From Dongia_B soli (GTDB lineage Bacteria; Pseudomonadota; Alphaproteobacteria; Dongiales; Dongiaceae), in contig NZ_JAXCLW010000003.1 of NCBI RefSeq assembly GCF_034044715.1, positions 248,001 through 312,000 of the forward strand: DNA of 64,000 nucleotides, written 5' to 3'. Below are positions 9,030 to 18,214 of this stretch, in pieces; position 1 is the first letter of the stretch; each line of letters begins with the position of its first letter. A model generated the notes under the pieces. That model saw only the letters and a program-made list of their open reading frames with translations, searched no databases and was not told where the DNA came from. The translations under genes were made by a program, and so were the position numbers.

Positions 9030-10496
9030 TCAGCCCTGGAGCTTCGCTTTCAGACGCTCGTTCAACATCGCCGGATTGGCCTTGCCAGCGGTCGCCTTCA
9101 TCACCTGGCCGACGAAGAAGCCGAACAGCTTGTCCTTGCCACCGCGATATTCGGCGACCTTGTCGGCATTCTTGGCCAGGATGTCGTCGATTGCCGCATC
9201 AATGGCGCCGGTATCCGTCACCTGACGCAGGCCCTTTTCCTCGACGATCGCCGGGGCCGATTTGCCGGTCTCCAGCATCGCCGCGAAGACTTCCTTGGCA
9301 ATACGCCCGGAGATCGTGTTGTCCTGGATGAGACCGACCAGCTCACCGAGCTGCGGCGCCGAGATCGGGCTCTCGGTAATCGACTTTCCTTCCTTGTTGA
9401 GTAGGCCGAACAGTTCCGAAATGACCCAATTGGCGGTCAGCTTCGGATCGCGGCCCTTGGCGGCTTCCTCATAGAACTCCGCAGTTTCGCGCTCCGCCAC
9501 CAGGACGCCGGCATCGTAATCGCTGAGGCCGAATTGCTTGACGAAACGATCATGCTTCGCATCCGGCAATTCCGGCAGGCCGGCCTTGATGCCATCGACG
9601 AAACCCTGTTCCAGAATCAGCGGCAGCAGGTCAGGATCGGGGAAGTAGCGATAATCATGCGCTTCTTCCTTCGACCGCATGGACCGCGTCTCGCCGCGAT
9701 TGGGATCGTAGAGGCGCGTCTCCTGCTTGATCGTGCCGCCATCTTCGATGATTTCGATCTGACGCCGAGCCTCATGCTCGATCGCCTGGGCGACATAGCG
9801 GATCGAATTCACGTTCTTGATCTCGCAGCGCGTGCCATAAGGCTCGCCCGGCTTGCGCACCGAGACATTGACATCGCAGCGCATGGATCCTTCATCCATG
9901 TTGCCGTCGCAGGTCCCGAGATAGCGCAGGATCGAGCGCAGCTTCTTCAGATAAGCCGCCGCTTCGTCCGAAGAGCGCATATCCGGCTCGGAGACGATTT
10001 CCATCAACGCCACACCGGCACGATTGAGATCGATATAGCTCTTCGACGGATGCTGGTCGTGCAGGCTCTTGCCCGCATCCTGTTCGAGATGCAGGCGCGT
10101 GATGCCGACCTCGCGGCGCGAGCCATCCGGCAGGTCGAGAATGATCGTGCCCTTGCCGACGATCGGCTGCGTGTACTGCGAGATCTGATAGCCGGCGGGC
10201 AGATCGGCATAGAAATAGTTCTTGCGATCGAACACCGATTTCAGATTGATCTGCGCATTCAGGCCAAGCCCGGTGCGCACCGCCTGCTCCACACAGACCT
10301 CGTTGATCACCGGGAGCATGCCCGGAAAGGCCGCGTCGACCAGGCTGACCTGGCTGTTCGGCTCGGCGCCGAATGCGGTGGCGGCGCCGGAGAAGAGCTT
10401 GGCCTTGGAGATGACCTGGGCATGCACTTCCAGACCCAGCACCACTTCCCACATGCCGGTGCGGCCTTCGATCAGGTTCTTCGTGTTATCGCTCAT
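9030..10496 (-). CDS. gatB: Aspartyl/glutamyl-tRNA(Asn/Gln) amidotransferase subunit B
   Basis: GatB phosphorylates and transamidates Glu-tRNA(Gln) or Asp-tRNA(Asn) within the GatCAB complex. The 488-residue protein opens with WEVVLGLEVHAQ and has the PGMLPVINE, FDRKNYFYADLPAGYQISQY and HLEQDAGKS blocks, plus the C-terminal YqeY-like tail (GFFVGQVMKATAGKANPAMLNERL). The start at 10496 follows GGAGGGAAAGA; an in-frame upstream ATG would add 33 unrelated residues. It is the last gene of gatC-gatA-gatB, 19 bp after gatA. Confidence 0.97.
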   Translation of the reverse strand: MSDNTKNLIEGRTGMWEVVLGLEVHAQVISKAKLFSGAATAFGAEPNSQVSLVDAAFPGMLPVINEVCVEQAVRTGLGLNAQINLKSVFDRKNYFYADLPAGYQISQYTQPIVGKGTIILDLPDGSRREVGITRLHLEQDAGKSLHDQHPSKSYIDLNRAGVALMEIVSEPDMRSSDEAAAYLKKLRSILRYLGTCDGNMDEGSMRCDVNVSVRKPGEPYGTRCEIKNVNSIRYVAQAIEHEARRQIEIIEDGGTIKQETRLYDPNRGETRSMRSKEEAHDYRYFPDPDLLPLILEQGFVDGIKAGLPELPDAKHDRFVKQFGLSDYDAGVLVAERETAEFYEEAAKGRDPKLTANWVISELFGLLNKEGKSITESPISAPQLGELVGLIQDNTISGRIAKEVFAAMLETGKSAPAIVEEKGLRQVTDTGAIDAAIDDILAKNADKVAEYRGGKDKLFGFFVGQVMKATAGKANPAMLNERLKAKLQG

Positions 10497-10515
10497 CGTC
10501 TTTCCCTCCGGCATC

Positions 10516-12003
10516 TCAGTAACCAGCCGGAACGGCAGTGAAATTCGCCGACTTCTCGACGACCTGGCCGACGCGGAACAAGGTTTCCTCATCAAAGGCG
10601 CGGCCGATCAGCTGCAAGCCAAGCGGCAGGCCCTGGCTGTCAAGACCGGCTGGCACCGAAATGCCAGGCAAACCGGCGAGGTTGACCGTCACGGTAAAGA
10701 CGTCGTTGAGATACATGGCGATCGGATCATCGCTGTTCTCATCGACACCGAATGCCGCCGACGGGGTCGAGGGCGTCAGAATCACATCGACATCCTTGAA
10801 GGCTTCGGTGAAGTCACGGGCAATCAAGGCGCGCAGACGCTGCGCCTTCAGGTAATAAGCGTCGTAATAGCCGGCCGAGAGCACATAGGTGCCGATCATC
10901 ACGCGGCGCTTCACTTCCTTGCCGAAGCCGGCGGCGCGCGTCAGTTCATACATCTCATCCAGCGTCTTGCCGGGCACACGCAGGCCGAAGCGCACGCCAT
11001 CGTAACGCGCGAGATTCGACGAGGCTTCCGCCGGGGCGATGATGTAATAGGTGGGCAAGGCATATTTGGTATGCGGCAGGTTGATCTCTTTGATCTCCGC
11101 CCCCGCCGCCTTCAGCCAGGCAACGCCGTCATCCCACAATTTGGCGATTTCCGGCGACAGGCCATCGAGCCGGTATTCCTTGGGGATACCGACCTTGAGG
11201 CCGCGGATATCGCCGGTCAGCGCCTTGCGGAAATCCGGCACGGCCACATCCACCGATGTCGAATCCTTCGGATCATGGCCCGCCATGGCATTCAGCATGA
11301 TGGCGCAATCCTCAACCGAACGCGCCATCGGACCTGCCTGGTCGAGCGACGAGGCAAAAGCCACAATGCCCCAGCGCGAGCAACGGCCATAAGTCGGCTT
11401 GATGCCGGTCGTACCCGTGAAGGCGCAAGGCTGGCGGATCGAGCCGCCCGTATCGGTACCGGTCGCCGCCATGGCGAGCCGCGCGGCAACCGCCGCCGCC
11501 GAGCCGCCGGAGGAACCGCCCGGCACCAGCTTCACATCGCTGCCGCCCTGGGCGCTCCCTCGGCGCTTCCAGGGATTGGTCGCCGGACCATGATAGGAGG
11601 TCTCGTTGCTGGACCCCATGGCGAATTCATCCATGTTAAGCTTGCCCAGCATCACCGCGCCGTGCCGCCACAGATTGGCCGTCACGGTCGATTCATAGGT
11701 CGGCTTGAAACCATCGAGGATATGCGAGCCCGCCGTGGTCAGGACACCTTCGGTGCAGAAGAGATCCTTGATGCCGATCGGCAGACCGTCCATCAGGCCA
11801 TTGGCCTCGCCCTTGGCGCGGCGCTGATCGGCAGCCTCTGCCATTGACCGCGCCTTGTCCGGCGTTTCGGTGATATAGGCGTTGAGGCCGCGATGCTTTT
11901 CCATCGCCGCGAGATAGGCATCCGTCAGCTCGCGCGACGAGAATTTCTTGGCCTTCAGCCCTTCCAGGGCGGCGGCCATCGTCAAATGTGTCAGTTCGCT
12001 CAT
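10516..12003 (-). CDS. gatA: Aspartyl/glutamyl-tRNA amidotransferase subunit A
   Basis: A 495-residue amidase-signature enzyme that releases ammonia from glutamine or asparagine for transfer by GatB. It shows the catalytic amidase core: the lysine in LPIGIKDLF, the glycine/serine-rich GGSSGGSAAAVAA segment and the nucleophile region DTGGSIRQPCAF, giving the Ser-cisSer-Lys triad. Length is normal (about 485-495). It starts 15 bp after gatC, and its stop is 19 bp from the gatB start. Confidence 0.97.
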   Translation of the reverse strand: MSELTHLTMAAALEGLKAKKFSSRELTDAYLAAMEKHRGLNAYITETPDKARSMAEAADQRRAKGEANGLMDGLPIGIKDLFCTEGVLTTAGSHILDGFKPTYESTVTANLWRHGAVMLGKLNMDEFAMGSSNETSYHGPATNPWKRRGSAQGGSDVKLVPGGSSGGSAAAVAARLAMAATGTDTGGSIRQPCAFTGTTGIKPTYGRCSRWGIVAFASSLDQAGPMARSVEDCAIMLNAMAGHDPKDSTSVDVAVPDFRKALTGDIRGLKVGIPKEYRLDGLSPEIAKLWDDGVAWLKAAGAEIKEINLPHTKYALPTYYIIAPAEASSNLARYDGVRFGLRVPGKTLDEMYELTRAAGFGKEVKRRVMIGTYVLSAGYYDAYYLKAQRLRALIARDFTEAFKDVDVILTPSTPSAAFGVDENSDDPIAMYLNDVFTVTVNLAGLPGISVPAGLDSQGLPLGLQLIGRAFDEETLFRVGQVVEKSANFTAVPAGY

Positions 12004-12018
12004 GATCGGATCGATCCG

Positions 12019-12306
12019 TTATTCGACAACTTTGGGAACGGTGAAGAAGCCATGGGCCGGCTCCGGCGCATTGGCCAGGATTTTGTCCGGCATGGCGCCA
12101 TCATTGACCACATCTTGCCGTTGCGGCAGGCCACGTTGCTCGACACCCGTCATCGGTTCTACGCCCGTCGTATCGACCTCGTTCAATTGCTCGATCCAGG
12201 TCATGATTCCGTTCAGTTCCTTGGCCAGACCGGCCAGATCCTGTTCGGGCACGCGGATGCGCGCTAGAGTGGCGATATGGGCGACAGCTTTGGTGTCCAA
12301 TGACAT
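12019..12306 (-). CDS. gatC: Aspartyl/glutamyl-tRNA amidotransferase subunit C
   Basis: A 95-residue protein that wraps around GatA and stabilises the complex. It has the family pattern VAHIATLARIRVPEQDL, then the ELNGIMTWIEQLNEVDT helix and PMTGVEQ...LPQRQDVVNDG. The ATG at 12306 gives the standard 95-residue product; the longer open frame upstream lacks similarity. It is the first gene of the operon. Confidence 0.96.
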   Translation of the reverse strand: MSLDTKAVAHIATLARIRVPEQDLAGLAKELNGIMTWIEQLNEVDTTGVEPMTGVEQRGLPQRQDVVNDGAMPDKILANAPEPAHGFFTVPKVVE

Positions 12307-12421
12307 CGGGCAACCCGTTCTGTTCAAGTCTCGAGAAACGCTAAAAAGCGCGGCGGAACCTAGCATCCGGCCGGCCCTTTCCGCAACCGCCGCGCGGCCG
12401 GAAACAGACGCCAGCCTGCGT

Positions 12422-13063
12422 CTATTGCTGCCAGTAGAGCTGGGCCAGGGTAAAGACACCAAAGGCCATCAGGGCCAAACCGGCCCCGCGGTTGATGCGG
12501 GTAAGCCCCTGGGTGCCGATCCGGTGGCGGATCAGGCCGACCACCACGCACAGCGTAAGCCACCAGGCGGCGGCACCGATGAACACGCCGAAAATCAGCG
12601 CTGGCACCGTTTCCAGGGCATAACCGCCACCCGCCGTCACCCCGGCAAAAACGGCTGCGAAGGAGAGGATGGTGGAGGGATTGGCCAGCGTCAGCAGCAT
12701 CGTGACGAAAAATTCCGCCAACAGCCCGCTCGGTACCTTTTCGCCGTTTTCCGGCTGAATCACTCGCTTGCGACTGAGATAGATGCCGAACAGGATGAGA
12801 AAAACACCGGCTCCAAGCTTGAACCAGACCTGCTCCATCCGCAGGATATTGCCGACCAGACTGATCGCCAGGGCACCCACGGCCGCGAAGATCGTATCGG
12901 CCACCGCCGCACCCAATCCGGCGCAGAATCCGGCCAAGCGCCCCTTTTCGAGGGTCGTGCGGATGCAAAGCATGCCGATCGGACCGACCGGTGCCGCAAC
13001 GGCAAAGCCGATCGCCGCACCCTGGATCCAGATCCAGCTATGCATCAGGAGAAGATCGATCAT
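12422..13063 (-). CDS. LysE family translocator
   Basis: A 213-residue inner-membrane protein with about six helices. The first repeat carries the conserved AAPVGPIGMLCIRTTLEKG block typical of the LysE/RhtB amino-acid exporter family, and the middle contains LTLANPSTILSFAAVFAG (NP motif). These proteins usually export lysine, arginine, homoserine or threonine; the substrate here is unknown. It is 115 bp upstream of gatC on the same strand, probably a separate unit. Confidence 0.9.
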   Translation of the reverse strand: MIDLLLMHSWIWIQGAAIGFAVAAPVGPIGMLCIRTTLEKGRLAGFCAGLGAAVADTIFAAVGALAISLVGNILRMEQVWFKLGAGVFLILFGIYLSRKRVIQPENGEKVPSGLLAEFFVTMLLTLANPSTILSFAAVFAGVTAGGGYALETVPALIFGVFIGAAAWWLTLCVVVGLIRHRIGTQGLTRINRGAGLALMAFGVFTLAQLYWQQ

Positions 13064-13410
13064 GCCGCGGGCTGCACCAGGGAGATGGTCAGTCGCCTGC
13101 GATTATCCGCCGGACAGCATGTAACCCTGCCCGGTCCAAAGGAAATGCAGCTCGTGTTGAAGGCAGCCCGCATGATCGAAGTTTACGCAATCCCTACTGT
13201 GGTATGCCGATGAGTAAGCTGAATGAGGATCAGCGACAAGTATTTTATCCAATCGAGAATTTTTGCCGCAGGCTGCCCGCAAAGCTGCCGCAAAAATGCC
13301 CCGAAGACATGTTTCTTAATAAACTGATTCTCCAGGCTTGGAGACGCAACAATCCCTTGATAGCCTTATGGAACAAGGCGATCAGACGCAGATCGGTAAC
13401 TCGGAACCGG

Positions 13411-13989
13411 ATGGACCAGCAAGTGACGATGCAGCGACCGGTTGCTTTCCCCCTTCTCAGAAGATTTTTACCCCGGGTCGTCGGAACCCTCTTGCTCGCG
13501 AATTTCCTGCTGCCCAATGCTCTGGTATTCATTTCGTCGGCGGCGGCCGACAGCCCATCCGGCAACCTGCAGCGGACCGCCACCGATTCGCCCCAGGACC
13601 TCGTTGTACCCGGGGCCAAACCGATCACCGATCCGGCGGCGATCAAGGCCAAGCTCGATAACATCACCATTTACGGCCGCTACAACGATACCGGCGAAGA
13701 CTGGATCGAATATCACCTCAGCGATGGCCGCTCGGCCTATTGGGAGAAAGGTTGCACTTATCCCGGCAAATGGTGGATCGATAACGGACAGGTCTGCTAC
13801 GCCTATCCGAATTACCGCAACAATGCGCCGAACTGCTTCATCATGTTCGTTCGGCCGGATGGCGGCGTGCAATTCGTTTCCATCTTCGACAACGGTCAGG
13901 CCTATCTCGCCTCAAGCAGCGTCAAGATGACGACGGGCAATGACGCGCATTTGCCCGTCGGCGGCATCAGCCCCTGTGTTGGCGTCTGA
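13411..13989 (+). CDS. Secreted DUF995-like protein
   Basis: The 192-residue protein has a basic N-terminus, a hydrophobic core (VVGTLLLANFLLPNALVF) and a likely signal-peptidase site at SSAAA/D, so it is probably periplasmic. The mature part contains YGRYNDTGEDWIEYHLSDG and AYWEKGCTYPGKWWIDNGQ, which I recognise as DUF995; three conserved cysteines are visible (CTYP, VCYA, NCFI) and a fourth is near the C-terminus. Starts at 13411 or 13429 are both possible with weak ribosome-binding sites. The frame is open back to 12991, but that overlaps the LysE gene and is not coding-like. Function unknown. Confidence 0.72.
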   Translation: MDQQVTMQRPVAFPLLRRFLPRVVGTLLLANFLLPNALVFISSAAADSPSGNLQRTATDSPQDLVVPGAKPITDPAAIKAKLDNITIYGRYNDTGEDWIEYHLSDGRSAYWEKGCTYPGKWWIDNGQVCYAYPNYRNNAPNCFIMFVRPDGGVQFVSIFDNGQAYLASSSVKMTTGNDAHLPVGGISPCVGV

Positions 13990-14018
13990 GGTGGCGGCGT
14001 CCGACCGCTGTCCGGCCG

Positions 14019-17000
14019 TCACGCTTCCGCAAACGCGGTTTCCAGCACCTGCATCAGGTGATCGGCATTCGCCTGCGAGAAGATCATTGCCGGCCGCAGC
14101 TTGATCACGTTGTCATAGGGTCCGTCGGTTCCCATCAGCACACCGAGCTCGCGGGCCTTCTGGACGATTCGTCCGGCACGCTCCGTCGCCGGATTCTTGC
14201 TGGCCCGGTCTTCCACTAGATCGAGGCCGAGAAACAGACCCGATCCCCGCACGTCGCCAATTTCCGGATAGCGTTCCGCCAACCGCTGCATCCGGGCAAT
14301 GAGGTCGTTACCGATATTGAGCGCATTCTGCCGCAGGTGGTCCCGCTCGATGATCTCCAGCACTTTCAGGCCGATCGCACAGGACACCGCATTACCGCCG
14401 AAGGTGTTGAAATATTCCATCCCATTGGCAAATGAATCGGCGATCTCTGCCGTGGTCACCAAAGCCGCCAGCGGATGGCCATTGCCGATCGGCTTGCCCA
14501 TGGTGACGATATCCGGCACGACACCTTGGCTCTCGAAGGCCCACATATGGGTGCCGATGCGGCCGAAGCCGACTTGTACCTCATCGGCGATGACCAGGCC
14601 GCCGGCGGCGCGGATATCGCGATAGACTTCCTTGAGGTATCCCGGCGGCAGTACGATCTGACCGCCGACGCTTGGCATCGATTCGGCGATGAAGCCGGCG
14701 GGCTTACGGCCCTGCGCCGCCATGGCCGCAAGCCGGTCGCGTACCGATTGAGCGAAACGTATGCCGTGCTCTGCGACCGGCCAGTCGGCCGGTGCGCGAT
14801 AGCTGTCCGGCAGAGCCGCTTCCCAGACATGATCCGGTTTCCCCGCGCCACCCTTGCGCTTGTATTTGTAAGGGCTGATTTCGATCAGCGAGCTGAGATG
14901 GCCATGATAGGCCCAATCCAATGCCACCATATCCCGCTTGCCGGTATGGGCACCCGCCATGCGCAGGGCAAGGTCATTGGCCTCGCTGCCGGTACAGACG
15001 AAGCCGCAAACCCGCAGCGGGGCCGGCAATGTGGCCGTCAGACGCTCGGCATAATCGATGATCGTGTCATGCAGATAGCGGGTATTGGTGTTGAGCAGCG
15101 CCGCCTGCCGCGCCAGGACCTCGATGATCTCCGGATGGCTGTGACCGAGATGCGCGACATTGTTGTAGCAATCGAGATAGGCCCTGCCTTGCGCATCGAT
15201 CAGCCAGACGCCATCACCGCGGACGATCTTCAACGGCTGGCGATAGGAGATGCTGAGATTGCGCAGCAATTGCTGGCGGCGCGCCGTAACGATCTCTTCA
15301 ACCTCGCGGCCGGTCTGATCGAAAACCTCGTCCGACAGGCCGGCGAGATAGCGGGGATCCGGAAAGAGATCGGCCCAGACATCGAGATAGGCGCTTTCAC
15401 CAACGCCGATAGTCTCCGCCGCGCTCGCCGGTTCGTAGGTTACGAGTTGCAAATGCAGATGCGGCAGCCAGTTGCCGTTTTCATGCGTATCGCCGATCCA
15501 GGCAAAAACCTCGCCGGCCGCAACCCGAGCGCCCAGTTTCAACCTCTTGGTCGTCTTCGACGCCAGATGTCCCCATAGGCTGAAGAAGCGCAGACCGGGT
15601 TCTGGCTCATGCTCCAGCAATATCGCACAGCCATAATCGAGCGGCTCTTCCGAGACATAGATGTCCTTCACGATGCCGTCGAGCGGTGCATGCAGGACGC
15701 TATCGGGTGCGACAAACAGATCGAGGCCGATATGCACCGTCCGGCGCGACCTTTTATCAAGCAGCGAGACAAAAGCGGGGCTTGAATAGATCGACCGTTC
15801 CTCACCCCAGGGACCGATGCCAAGCTCGACGCCGTGCTGTGCCGCCATGCGCGCCCAGATCGCTTGCGCCTCATCGGGCCGCTTATCGGCCGAGGCAATG
15901 GCGATTGCATCGGTTTTCCGTCCGAGCGGCACGAGGCCCTTTTCCGACAGCGCTGGATGCCGATCGAAAATCGCCGCGAATTTAGAATGGTTATTTTTGA
16001 TCCACTGGACGGTTTTTTTGGCACCGACAACAGCCTCAAAACCGCAAGCACGGCGCAGGATACCCGTCGCCAGAACCGGGTTCATGGCGCCAAGCTGCCG
16101 CAACAGCGTCCAGGCCGGGCCCTCGCTGATGCTGAGATAGGCATTGTCCTTCGCCCGTTCGCGGCGCGATGCCGAGATGGTGACGCTGGTCACCAGACGC
16201 ATGGCGATCAGATCGTAAAGCAGATCGATTTCCGCTTCCTGCAACGGCAGATGCCGATGATAGGCAGCGACAATCTGCCCGGCGGCGGTCAGTGGCGCGT
16301 CGCTGTCGAGAATTGCATAGGCGCAAGCGATCGCCAGCTCACCGATCAGGGCGCTATGCATCGCATCGCCGAAATCGATGATCCCGGTGATCGCCGCACC
16401 GGGCGCATCGACCAGCAGATTATAGTCATTAGGATCGTTGTGAATGACCGAGGCGCGCAGCCGCTGCAAACGCGCTGCAACCTTTTCATCGAAGCGGTTC
16501 AAGAAGCTTTCCACCAGCTCCCGGTCCGCGGCATCGTCGATGTGATGCAGCCGGCTGCGAGACCTGCCAGCCTGGCGGATATCCCAATCGAGATCGCAGA
16601 AGGCGCCGGGATGGCCGAAGCTTTGCAAAGCCGCATCCATGCGGCCAAGGAGATCCCCCAGACTGCCCAGAAGCTGCGGCGTTTTCACCGCCTGCGCGAA
16701 GGGCTCCCCGGGCAAATAGCCGACCAGCCGCACGAAATGCCGGACACCATCTGTTCCCTCGACTTGCGCAAGCAGCCGGCCATCCAGGCTGCGGCGGATA
16801 TGCGGCACCGGCAAGCTGGGATCGACAGTTGCCAGATGCTGCAGCATGGCGCATTGAAATTCCAGGCGATCCGGCTGTTCCAGGGCATTGGCGATCTTGA
16901 GGATCCAGGCCGTGCCATCCGTCTCGACCAGTTTGACATTCTGGTCCCGCTCGCTGTCCAGCGGGCTCAGCCTGCCCGAGAGACCATAGACACGTTTGGC

Positions 17001-17069
17001 GATATCGCCGATCTGCGCCAGGGTGAAGGCAGGCGGCGGGCTGCTCAGGATCGATGCGGGCTGGTCCAT
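14019..17069 (-). CDS. Three-domain fusion: APH-type kinase, M23-like domain, class III PLP aminotransferase/phospholyase
   Basis: A 1016-residue protein (ATG at 17069 after AGGA; an in-frame GTG at 17126 would add 19 residues). Residues about 20-330 form an aminoglycoside/choline-kinase-like domain with HNDPNDYN (210-217) and DFGD (232). Residues about 420-580 resemble M23 peptidases with all zinc ligands: HIGLD (H446, D450) and HLH (537-539). Residues about 600-1016 are a class III aminotransferase with DEVQ (829) and PLP lysine K859 in TMGKPIGNG. Vertebrate hydroxylysine kinase and phosphohydroxylysine or phosphoethanolamine phospholyases are the two end domains as separate proteins, so phosphorylation followed by elimination of an amino alcohol is a reasonable inference. 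The M23 role is unknown. A divergent Lrp gene probably regulates it. Confidence 0.9.
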   Translation of the reverse strand: MDQPASILSSPPPAFTLAQIGDIAKRVYGLSGRLSPLDSERDQNVKLVETDGTAWILKIANALEQPDRLEFQCAMLQHLATVDPSLPVPHIRRSLDGRLLAQVEGTDGVRHFVRLVGYLPGEPFAQAVKTPQLLGSLGDLLGRMDAALQSFGHPGAFCDLDWDIRQAGRSRSRLHHIDDAADRELVESFLNRFDEKVAARLQRLRASVIHNDPNDYNLLVDAPGAAITGIIDFGDAMHSALIGELAIACAYAILDSDAPLTAAGQIVAAYHRHLPLQEAEIDLLYDLIAMRLVTSVTISASRRERAKDNAYLSISEGPAWTLLRQLGAMNPVLATGILRRACGFEAVVGAKKTVQWIKNNHSKFAAIFDRHPALSEKGLVPLGRKTDAIAIASADKRPDEAQAIWARMAAQHGVELGIGPWGEERSIYSSPAFVSLLDKRSRRTVHIGLDLFVAPDSVLHAPLDGIVKDIYVSEEPLDYGCAILLEHEPEPGLRFFSLWGHLASKTTKRLKLGARVAAGEVFAWIGDTHENGNWLPHLHLQLVTYEPASAAETIGVGESAYLDVWADLFPDPRYLAGLSDEVFDQTGREVEEIVTARRQQLLRNLSISYRQPLKIVRGDGVWLIDAQGRAYLDCYNNVAHLGHSHPEIIEVLARQAALLNTNTRYLHDTIIDYAERLTATLPAPLRVCGFVCTGSEANDLALRMAGAHTGKRDMVALDWAYHGHLSSLIEISPYKYKRKGGAGKPDHVWEAALPDSYRAPADWPVAEHGIRFAQSVRDRLAAMAAQGRKPAGFIAESMPSVGGQIVLPPGYLKEVYRDIRAAGGLVIADEVQVGFGRIGTHMWAFESQGVVPDIVTMGKPIGNGHPLAALVTTAEIADSFANGMEYFNTFGGNAVSCAIGLKVLEIIERDHLRQNALNIGNDLIARMQRLAERYPEIGDVRGSGLFLGLDLVEDRASKNPATERAGRIVQKARELGVLMGTDGPYDNVIKLRPAMIFSQANADHLMQVLETAFAEA

Positions 17070-17201
17070 TTGGGGTGGTCCTATCGGCTTGCGAAATATT
17101 GCGGAATCTGCGACCTCTGGCGCCACAAGACAACTGCCATTATGGCTGCCGCAACCGCCATTTTGACGGGACGGCCGATCGACTAGCTGATCAGGACTGC
17201 A

Positions 17202-17633
17202 ATGCGCCCGCTTGACGACCGCGACCGCCAGATTCTCGATTTGTTGCGGCGAGATGCGCGCCTGCCACTGAAAACCCTGGCAGCCAGGATCGGCCTCGCG
17301 CGCAGCACCTTGCGGGAAAGACTGGCGCGGCTGGAAGCCGATGGCGTCATACGCGGCTATCGCATCGACATTGCGCCAGAGGCGAGTGGCAGCGTCGCTG
17401 CGTATTTGCTGGCCCGGCTGAAGCGGACGCCGGCACTCGATTTCATCGAGGCTCTACGCAAGATGCCGCAAGTGCGGGATTGCGCCTCGGTCGCCGGCGA
17501 CATTGATCTGATCATCCAGCTTCACGCCGAAACCATCGAGCGCCTGAATGCCGTGCGCGATGAAATCGCTCGCCATCCGGCCGTTGCGGATCTGACAACC
17601 TCAATCGTGCTGCGCCGGGATATCGGCGGCTAA
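17202..17633 (+). CDS. Lrp/AsnC family regulator, divergent from the kinase/aminotransferase fusion
   Basis: A 143-residue regulator with an N-terminal helix-turn-helix (LDDRDRQILDLLRRDARLPLKTLAARIGLARSTLRERLARLE, seen in two blocks) and a RAM domain ending in TTSIVLRR. The 132-bp divergent gap to the 1016-residue enzyme is the usual position for an Lrp-type autoregulated pair, so control of that enzyme by its amino-acid substrate is the simplest inference. It is convergent with a second Lrp gene 15 bp downstream. Confidence 0.92.
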   Translation: MRPLDDRDRQILDLLRRDARLPLKTLAARIGLARSTLRERLARLEADGVIRGYRIDIAPEASGSVAAYLLARLKRTPALDFIEALRKMPQVRDCASVAGDIDLIIQLHAETIERLNAVRDEIARHPAVADLTTSIVLRRDIGG

Positions 17634-17643
17634 GCCCGATATC
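17619..17643. terminator. Hairpin between convergent Lrp genes
   Basis: GATATCGG and CCGATATC form an 8-bp stem around a 9-nt loop that contains the stop codon of the plus-strand gene. There is no clear U-run, so termination is only possible. Confidence 0.4.
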
Positions 17644-17648
17644 TCTGG

Positions 17649-18098
17649 TTAAGCCACCCGCACACCATCGTCGTGATAGGTATCGAGCATCAGCATGGTG
17701 ACGGTGCGGTCGATGCCGTCGACATGCCAGAGCGCACAGATCAGGGTTTCCAGGTCTTTCGACGTGCCCGTTCGGACCTTCAGCATCATGCTCGCCTCCC
17801 CGGCCAGACTGTGACATTCTTCGATTTCGGGAAAATCACCGAGATCCTGAAACACTTCTTCGCAGGTGCGCCGCTTCAAATAGACCAGGATATAAGCTCC
17901 AAGACCGAAGCCGGTGGCCGCCGGGCTCACATCGACCGTATATCGGCGAATGGCACCGGACTTACGCAGCCGCTTGACCCGTTCAAAAACAGCCGGCGCC
18001 GAGAGATTGAGCTGTTGCCCCAGTTCCGCGTATTTCGCGGCCGCGTTCCGCTTCAACAGGCTTAACAGCTTTCTGTCGACAGGATCGAGCTCGGTCAT
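17649..18098 (-). CDS. Lrp/AsnC family regulator, divergent from MFS transporter
   Basis: A 149-residue regulator: helix-turn-helix LDPVDRKLLSLLKRNAAAKY...LSAPAVFERVKRLRKSG, then a RAM domain with ECHSLAGEASMMLKVR. The 116-bp divergent gap to an MFS exporter suggests that it controls that gene. It is clearly a different paralogue from the regulator at 17202 (low identity outside the fold). Confidence 0.92.
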   Translation of the reverse strand: MTELDPVDRKLLSLLKRNAAAKYAELGQQLNLSAPAVFERVKRLRKSGAIRRYTVDVSPAATGFGLGAYILVYLKRRTCEEVFQDLGDFPEIEECHSLAGEASMMLKVRTGTSKDLETLICALWHVDGIDRTVTMLMLDTYHDDGVRVA

Positions 18099-18214
18099 TT
18101 CGCCTCCACACGGCTGAATGCCATTCGATTTATATCATTCCGCCATTATAGCATTTGCCTTATTCCCATTCGAGCCTTCATAATTTCAGCCGAATTCTAT
18201 TCGGAGAAACCCGC

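Noticed and set aside
10222..11847. Long open frame on the plus strand through gatA/gatB
   Set aside because: Antisense to two well-recognised genes; no family resemblance or ribosome-binding site.
13260..13296. Imperfect inverted repeat TTTTTGCCGCAG / CTGCCGCAAAAA
   Set aside because: One mismatch in the arms and no known partner; too weak to call an operator.
13202..13410. Upstream in-frame ATG codons that would lengthen the DUF995 protein
   Set aside because: The added residues are basic and not family-like, and would bury the signal peptide inside the protein.
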